From assembly GCA_014523485.1 (NCBI GenBank), contig JAATVK010000041.1:1-11248 (forward strand): 11,248 bases of DNA, in the 5' to 3' direction. Source of the stretch: Nitrososphaerales archaeon TH5894. Lineage in GTDB: Archaea > Thermoproteota > Nitrososphaeria > Nitrososphaerales > Nitrososphaeraceae. Position numbers and translations under genes: made by a program. A model generated the notes under the pieces. It searched no databases and was not told the DNA's origin. It saw only the letters and a program-made list of their open reading frames with translations. Shown piece after piece: positions 7,364-11,248 of the stretch (positions are counted from its first letter, which is position 1; every line of letters begins with the position of its first letter).

Positions 7364-7383
7364 TTTTTTTACTTTATTTTTTT
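7364..7383 (+). terminator. double T-tract terminator
   Basis: Two seven-T runs (7364-7370 and 7377-7383) start seven bases after the stop of the small ORF. Archaeal polymerase terminates at such runs on the transcribed plus strand. There is no stem-loop. Confidence 0.5.
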
Positions 7384-7520
7384 CCAACCATCGCCCTCAG
7401 TATTAATTTTATATTATTGACGATTAGTAGCGGTTATATTTTCTACATATATTTTATAACCTATGATCTAATCCCTTTAGTTATTTTTAATTTAATTTTA
7501 TCAAATTATTAATTAATACT

Positions 7521-8093
7521 CTATTTAACTATTTCAAAAGTATCCATAATCTTTCTGAATGATTTAAGATTTTCATCAAATTGCTCATCATTAGTAGCAG
7601 CAAAAGATATTTTATAGAGATTTATACCTTCTGTAGTATATATTTCATAATTTATAATATCACTCGAAGCTTCTTCCATTAAAAAAGGAGATTTTGTACT
7701 ATAAATATATTGGGTTGCATTTTTATCTCCAATATTTGTATTATTCAAGGCAATGGGTTTATATCCTTCAGCTAAATCATGATAAGCACTTTGTTCTTTA
7801 GTATAATTGTCAAGCGAGAAGCCTTCAGAAACAATTGGATAGGTACTAATTGATATTACAGGAAATCTCATACAAGGTAACGAGGCACATTCCGATGTAG
7901 CTTTATAGAGGGACGAACCTTCTACTATCCAATCGTCAGTATATTGGAACTTAACTCCTAGTAATGGATCATCAAAAGCTAAGGAATTATTAGACTGAGA
8001 GAAAGTTATATTTGAGGTTGTTACTAACGTAATAGCAATCATACTAAATATAATACATACATTTAGGATATAGAGAAACTTCATTATATTCAT
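7521..8093 (-). CDS. secreted PsbP-like protein, second copy type
   Basis: A 190-residue exported protein of the same general kind as 738-1340. The signal sequence is about residues 1-32, with the hydrophobic core at 7-26 and cleavage probably near FSQ. The mature domain opens with GVKFQYTDDWIVEG (46-59), the position where the family has its aromatic-x-x-x-Trp turn, and closes with FRKIMDTFEIVK (179-190), like the end of the other copy. Cys69 and Cys74 lie close together (ECASLPC) and could form a disulfide outside the cell; the 738 protein has no such pair. Three N-x-S/T-rich stretches (for example near N117 and N125) fit a surface protein. A second ATG at codon 4 gives the more usual MKF start and cannot be excluded. 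Box A lies about 25 bp upstream of the first ATG. Function unknown. Confidence 0.8.
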   Translation of the reverse strand: MNIMKFLYILNVCIIFSMIAITLVTTSNITFSQSNNSLAFDDPLLGVKFQYTDDWIVEGSSLYKATSECASLPCMRFPVISISTYPIVSEGFSLDNYTKEQSAYHDLAEGYKPIALNNTNIGDKNATQYIYSTKSPFLMEEASSDIINYEIYTTEGINLYKISFAATNDEQFDENLKSFRKIMDTFEIVK

Positions 8094-8113
8094 CGTTCAT
8101 AATTTTGTTAATA

Positions 8114-8124
8114 TATATTTTTAA
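8114..8124 (-). promoter_or_regulatory. box A promoter of the 7521-8093 gene
   Basis: The minus strand reads TTAAAAATATATAT-like sequence across 8111-8124, with the TATA element centred near 8118, about 25 bp before the ATG at 8093. This again predicts a leaderless or almost leaderless transcript. Confidence 0.45.
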
Positions 8125-8323
8125 AATCTCAATCAATGTTATATCATGTATAAGGATGTGTTTGTTCACTCACTCATAATAAATATTTTATATTTAATTT
8201 TAAATTAATAAATCTAAATAACTTGTAGAATTATAAATTTAATTATACTAAATATTTCGCCTGGACTAGTATCAAACAACCTAGAATTACTCATTATTAA
8301 TAATTTATAATTCGTCTTCATTT

Positions 8324-8381
8324 AGCGAGAGAGATATTGTCTCCGGCGCTAAGATTCTAAAACAAATCCATTAGAAATCTT
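8324..8381 (+). ncRNA. candidate structured RNA: two adjacent hairpins
   Basis: The first hairpin pairs AGCG (8324-8327) with CGCT (8347-8350), then across a small internal loop GAGA (8329-8332) with TCTC (8340-8343). The second begins on the next base: AAGATT (8351-8356) pairs with AATCTT (8376-8381) and CTAA (8357-8360) with TTAG (8371-8374), with one bulged A and a 10-base loop. The block and the following 100 bases are clearly richer in G+C than the flanking spacer. A further long-range pair, ACTACTC (8434-8440) with GAGTAGT (8484-8490), lies downstream. No known RNA family is recognised; no tRNA features are present. It could be a separate small RNA or a distant 5' element of the 8590 gene. 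Confidence 0.3.
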
Positions 8382-8557
8382 GAATTCAATAAAAAGACTA
8401 CATGGCAATACAAATATTATAGAAGGGCGGGTGACTACTCCAGCAGTAAATATTCTTATAAATTATACGAAACGAAAATGACAGAGTAGTGATAAGCCAA
8501 TCTAGTTATGAGGCTTCGAAATTACAAATTATTTATAGTGATTAATGTTGGCTATAT

Positions 8558-8568
8558 CTATTTATTTA
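8558..8568 (+). promoter_or_regulatory. box A candidate for the 8590 gene
   Basis: CTATTTATTTA, centred about 26 bp before the ATG at 8590, is at the correct distance for a leaderless archaeal transcript. The match is moderate, and similar A/T strings are common here. If it is the real promoter, the structured block at 8324-8381 would not be part of this mRNA. Confidence 0.35.
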
Positions 8569-8589
8569 TCTATTATTGGATAAAAGAAC

Positions 8590-8871
8590 ATGACTAACGC
8601 AACCACTTTTTTGGTCTTTTATAGATTCAGGCCTTTAGATTCTGAGGAAAAGAATATAGCTAAACAGGAATGGGAAGATATTAAAAGTAGCTTACCTAAC
8701 AATGTAGAACTTATTGGAGAATACAATCATGCGTGGGGAACAGAATATAACGGGTTTCTAATGTTTGAATCTGAAACAAGTGATGTATTTTTTGAATGGT
8801 GGACTGGATTCAAAGATAAAATTAGGTGGTATGTTGAAAAAACACATACAATAGTGGCAAGGAGAAAGTAA
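8590..8871 (+). CDS. DUF3303-like small alpha+beta protein
   Basis: A 93-residue soluble protein. The pattern is an N-terminal strand (TTFLVFYRFRP, 5-15), a helix (about 18-33), then NVELIGEYNHAWGTEYNGFLMFES (38-61), a helix containing FFEWWTGFKD (67-76) and a last strand (RWYVEKTHTIVA). This order, with a Gly-x-Tyr/Trp-x-His turn, a glycine-led strand ending in Glu and a Trp-rich helix, matches my recollection of DUF3303 proteins, small dimeric alpha/beta-barrel-like folds of unknown activity. No catalytic residues can be named. It starts at ATG with a box A candidate 26 bp upstream. The P-loop kinase follows after 62 bases on the same strand, so the two may be co-transcribed. Confidence 0.7.
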   Translation: MTNATTFLVFYRFRPLDSEEKNIAKQEWEDIKSSLPNNVELIGEYNHAWGTEYNGFLMFESETSDVFFEWWTGFKDKIRWYVEKTHTIVARRK

Positions 8872-8933
8872 TTATAATTTATTCTCTTTCATTTAATATC
8901 CATTTTACCAATTATTTAGAGATCATTACAGAT

Positions 8934-9467
8934 TTGATAATTGTAATTTGTGGACTTCCAGGAACTGGAAAGACATTTTTATCTAATAAACTATCTCCAT
9001 ATCTAAATGCTACCGTATTATCTACAGATAAACTTAGAAAAGAACTATTTGCAAATCCTACCTATACTGCATGGGAAAGAGCTCTAATCTATGATGTATT
9101 ATTTTTATTTGCAAAATATTTACATTCATCAGGAATTAGTTGTATATTGGATGGAACATTTAATATGGAAAAATCTCGAAGTGAAGTAAAGGAATTACTA
9201 AATTTAACAAATGATCAAATTCATATTATTGAATGTATTTGTCCAGAGGATATGATTATCACTAGACTATTATTGAGAAAAGATGATTATTCTGATGCTA
9301 ATGTATCAATATATCTAAAAATGAAAAAGATTTATGAACCAGTTAGGCAAAAACATATATCAATAAATACTACAAATCCAATCGATAATAATATCGATAA
9401 AATACTCAAGTATATTAATAGATCAACAGGTAAAGAGACTAAAGACTTAAATGCAAATAAATATTAA
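8934..9467 (+). CDS. P-loop kinase, AAA_33 / polynucleotide-kinase-like
   Basis: A 177-residue P-loop phosphotransferase. Walker A, GLPGTGKT, is at residues 7-14. A STDKLRKEL segment (30-38) with Asp32 sits where related kinases place their substrate-binding or catalytic Asp. ILDGTF (71-76) is the Walker B-like strand, and an Arg-rich lid (R111, R115, with LLLRKDD) is followed by the helix KMKKIYEPV typical of this group. These features fit the predicted kinases (AAA_33) related to polynucleotide kinase and zeta-toxin-like phosphotransferases; the substrate cannot be read from the sequence. The start is TTG at 8934: no ATG or GTG exists upstream in frame within the gap, and the P-loop must lie near the N-terminus. 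No clear Shine-Dalgarno is present. It follows the DUF3303-like gene by 62 bases. Confidence 0.85.
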   Translation: MIIVICGLPGTGKTFLSNKLSPYLNATVLSTDKLRKELFANPTYTAWERALIYDVLFLFAKYLHSSGISCILDGTFNMEKSRSEVKELLNLTNDQIHIIECICPEDMIITRLLLRKDDYSDANVSIYLKMKKIYEPVRQKHISINTTNPIDNNIDKILKYINRSTGKETKDLNANKY

Positions 9468-9538
9468 AAGTACTTATTAATCATCTAAAGAAAAAAAATT
9501 TAGCTTAAATCTAAAAACTACTTTAAATTTTATAGTCT

Positions 9539-9544
9539 AAAAAA
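9539..9544 (-). terminator. T-tract downstream of the small membrane protein gene
   Basis: Minus-strand T6 about 40 bases past the stop at 9582. A longer T8 follows at 9498-9491. Either could end the minus-strand transcript before it runs into the convergent kinase gene. Confidence 0.3.
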
Positions 9545-9581
9545 TAAGTTTCAATTTAGTAAATATAATCGAATCTTTCCT

Positions 9582-9743
9582 TTAAGGGGAAATTCCAATT
9601 GTTCGAGGTGGATAGCTATTTAAAATATTAATCAAAACATATCCAATGAAAACAAGCGAAAACCCCGAAAAAGCATATGAAAGAATTTTTTTTATGAAAC
9701 GACCATCACCTTTCCCTTTTCTAAACAGAGGAATTGATGCCAT
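9582..9743 (-). CDS. 53-residue single-helix membrane protein
   Basis: A short ORF from ATG at 9743 to TAA at 9582-9584. Residues 1-20 are basic and soluble (MASIPLFRKGKGDGRFIKKI), about 21-41 form one hydrophobic helix (YAFSGFSLVFIGYVLINIL), and 42-53 are a short tail with Pro-Pro-Arg (SYPPRTIGISP). The positive N-terminus suggests an N-inside orientation. Its codons are clearly richer in G+C than the surrounding spacer, and it has a well-placed box A 22 bp upstream, so I regard it as a real gene despite its size. No family is recognised. It might be a small subunit or regulator of a membrane complex, but nothing nearby says which. Confidence 0.65.
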   Translation of the reverse strand: MASIPLFRKGKGDGRFIKKILSYAFSGFSLVFIGYVLINILNSYPPRTIGISP

Positions 9744-9760
9744 GTTGGAATAAATGATAA

Positions 9761-9770
9761 TTATATATTT
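9761..9770 (-). promoter_or_regulatory. box A promoter of the small membrane protein gene
   Basis: Minus-strand AAATATATAA is a good TATA element centred about 22 bp before the ATG at 9743, again predicting a leaderless mRNA. It is the main non-coding support for that small ORF. Confidence 0.5.
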
Positions 9771-10169
9771 CTGTTTTTAGAAACATTCAATAGGTATACT
9801 TTTTGAATTATTTTTATGTAAAAATAAACAATAGATTTATTCTATATATTTCTTCTTTATCCTCTTAAATTGTTTATCGTATTTCAGATCTAATCTAATA
9901 AAAATAACTTAATCTGCTATTCATGATATGTTTCTAATTGATATCAGAAATAACAACGTGAATATTCAGGGCGTCGAATCCACATGTGTACTTCTTAATA
10001 CACTAGATTGATAAACTGTAAGTAGCGAATAACATAATTCAGGCAAATTCACAATGCGGGGAGTAATACCTAGAGAGATACTAAAATAAGAGTCTAATAG
10101 TGAATTAAGAAAGAAGATAACGTTTAAAATTTACTTTCTATCCCACAATAATGATAACCAAATTCTATT
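9771..10169. other. intergenic region with a G+C-raised block
   Basis: No credible gene is seen. About 9965-10080 is richer in G+C than its flanks and contains the palindrome CACATGTG (9981-9988), a GTGTA/TACAC hairpin (9986-10003) and a long-range AATTCAC/GTGAATT pair (10046-10052 with 10100-10106). On the minus strand several frames are open for 20-54 codons without an ATG. It may hold a small RNA or a gene remnant. Confidence 0.45.
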
Positions 10170-11248
10170 TTATGATTTCAAAATTTTTTGTATAGTACTT
10201 GTAAATATCTTTTTATTAACAGGTTTTTTCATTATATATTCTTTTGCGATTCCTGGAATTATGGTTGAAAATTCATCTAAGATATCTAAAGCAGTTATAA
10301 AGAGAACTTTAATTGTTGGGTCTATAGATTTTATTTGCTGATGTAATTGAAATCCATTCAAATTTTTCATTCGGATATCAAGTATTATTAATAAGTTTTT
10401 AAAATTTGGAATATTTCTAATATAGTTCATGGCAAAAAATGGATCGGTGAATGCAGTTACTTCATAATCATGGTCTTCTAAAAATATCTTATAAGTAAAG
10501 AGAACATCTTCTTCATCATCAACTAAAATTATTCTTTGGTTATTATTGTTTAAGTTCTCAACAATAGAAGAACCTAACTGTTGTTCAACAAAGGAATTTT
10601 TATCAGTAACCTCAATATCATTTACCTCAACAATTTTTTTTCTTTTAATATTATAGAGAGAATATGGATTACTCTCTGTTATTTGGTAATTAGTATGATT
10701 TATAAAATTATAATTGTGTAGCATGGTAGGTAAGGATTTTAAAATTCTGTAGAAATTATCTCCAATAATTATTTCATTTGGAATAGAAGAAGTGTTTATC
10801 TTTGAACAAAGGTTTATAGTTGTTCCAAATAAATCTATTTGACTGTACTCTCCTACTAAAGCTAAATCTAGTACACCATAGTCCATACTAATCCTATAAT
10901 TGAATGGTGGAAGTTGTTGCTTAGATAATTCTTGATTAATACTATATCGTTCATCTAAAATTTTAAATCCGCACTCAATAGCCTCTATAAAGACATCGAT
11001 ATTTTTATTATCAGAAGTTTTTGGAAAATAAAATAATAAACTGTCGCCAATATTTTTTATAACTTTACCGCTATAACTTTTAATATTCTCTGATATAGAA
11101 TTTATAAATGTAGAATAATATTTTCTAATTGATTCTAAATTATCCATTGTAATAGTATTTTTAGTCGAATCTACCAAATCAATAAAACCTATACAACTCT
11201 TTATTGAATCTCCAGAAAATCTAATACCTTTAGAAGAAAAATTTTTCA
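10170..11248 (-). CDS. class III nucleotidyl cyclase domain fused to C-terminal receiver (partial, start outside window)
   Basis: The frame is open to the window edge, so the gene begins beyond 11248. The in-frame TTG at 11177 is not the true start: upstream codons read SCIGFIDLVDST, the first strand of a class III cyclase, with the first metal Asp just before that TTG. Counting the TTG as residue 1, the second metal Asp is Asp45 (KNIGDS). Asp115 (QIDLFG) fits the base-recognition position and Asn122 the conserved Asn. Lys126 (SKI) replaces the usual Arg that holds the transition state, so activity should not be assumed. The receiver spans about 214-335, with acidic pocket Asp220/Asp221, phospho-acceptor Asp267, Thr295 and Lys318. 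The linker is about 178-213. No membrane helix is visible in the part seen. It would make cAMP or another cyclic nucleotide under phospho-control if active; the cognate kinase is unknown. Confidence 0.9.
   Translation of the reverse strand, partial: KNFSSKGIRFSGDSIKSCIGFIDLVDSTKNTITMDNLESIRKYYSTFINSISENIKSYSGKVIKNIGDSLLFYFPKTSDNKNIDVFIEAIECGFKILDERYSINQELSKQQLPPFNYRISMDYGVLDLALVGEYSQIDLFGTTINLCSKINTSSIPNEIIIGDNFYRILKSLPTMLHNYNFINHTNYQITESNPYSLYNIKRKKIVEVNDIEVTDKNSFVEQQLGSSIVENLNNNNQRIILVDDEEDVLFTYKIFLEDHDYEVTAFTDPFFAMNYIRNIPNFKNLLIILDIRMKNLNGFQLHQQIKSIDPTIKVLFITALDILDEFSTIIPGIAKEYIMKKPVNKKIFTSTIQKILKS

Noticed and set aside
8500..8525. T-loop-like GGCTTCGAAAT suggesting a tRNA
   Set aside because: There is no 5-bp T stem around it, and no acceptor, D or anticodon arm can be drawn.
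9975..10120. Minus-strand 54-codon open frame ending STHVDSTP, and an overlapping frame with a Cys-Gly motif recalling a transposase zinc ribbon
   Set aside because: Neither has a good start codon, they overlap in different frames, and the cysteine pattern lacks the second CxxC; not enough to call a transposase remnant.

Overview
The window looks like accessory chromosome of an archaeon, most likely a Nitrososphaeria (Thaumarchaeota, ammonia-oxidising) lineage of the Nitrososphaera/Nitrosocosmicus kind. The support is strong A+T richness, box A (TATA-like) elements about 25 bp from start codons that imply nearly leaderless mRNAs, secreted PsbP-like proteins, a Cache-HAMP histidine kinase with a single-receiver partner, and a class III cyclase domain fused to a C-terminal receiver. 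The lineage is inferred from gene types, not from a marker gene. No rRNA, tRNA, CRISPR array or insertion sequence was seen.

Layout. Bases 1-73 may hold the 3' end of an upstream gene. At 304-672 (+) is a small coiled-coil protein built of 14-residue repeats, convergent with a secreted PsbP-like protein (738-1340, -). About 1.4 kb without a convincing gene follows. Next is a membrane M50 (site-2 type) protease with two CBS domains (2778-3947, +), convergent with a two-gene signalling operon on the minus strand: histidine kinase (to 6372 as read, probably 6428 originally) and response regulator (4043-4441), overlapping in GTGA. The kinase start is disrupted: a conserved-looking first membrane helix lies just upstream in another frame, one base short at a homopolymer of nine.

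From 6429 to 7216 there is only AT-rich DNA with a few odd signals, then a tiny charged ORF (7217-7357, +) and a second PsbP-like protein (7521-8093, -). A spacer with adjacent hairpins (8324-8381) precedes a DUF3303-like small protein (8590-8871, +) and a P-loop kinase with a TTG start (8934-9467, +). A 53-residue single-helix membrane protein (9582-9743, -) has its own box A. The window closes with the 3' part of a cyclase-receiver protein (10170 to beyond 11248, -) whose true start is outside.

How it may work together. The kinase with an extracytoplasmic Cache sensor would phosphorylate the stand-alone receiver. The cyclase-receiver at the right edge has a similar type of receiver and could turn a phospho-signal into a cyclic nucleotide. 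The CBS domains of the protease could sense adenine nucleotides. A link between these parts is inference from proximity. The most useful observations are the kinase frameshift, the unlisted 53-residue membrane protein, the true extent of the cyclase gene, the 14-residue repeat protein and the candidate structured RNA upstream of 8590.
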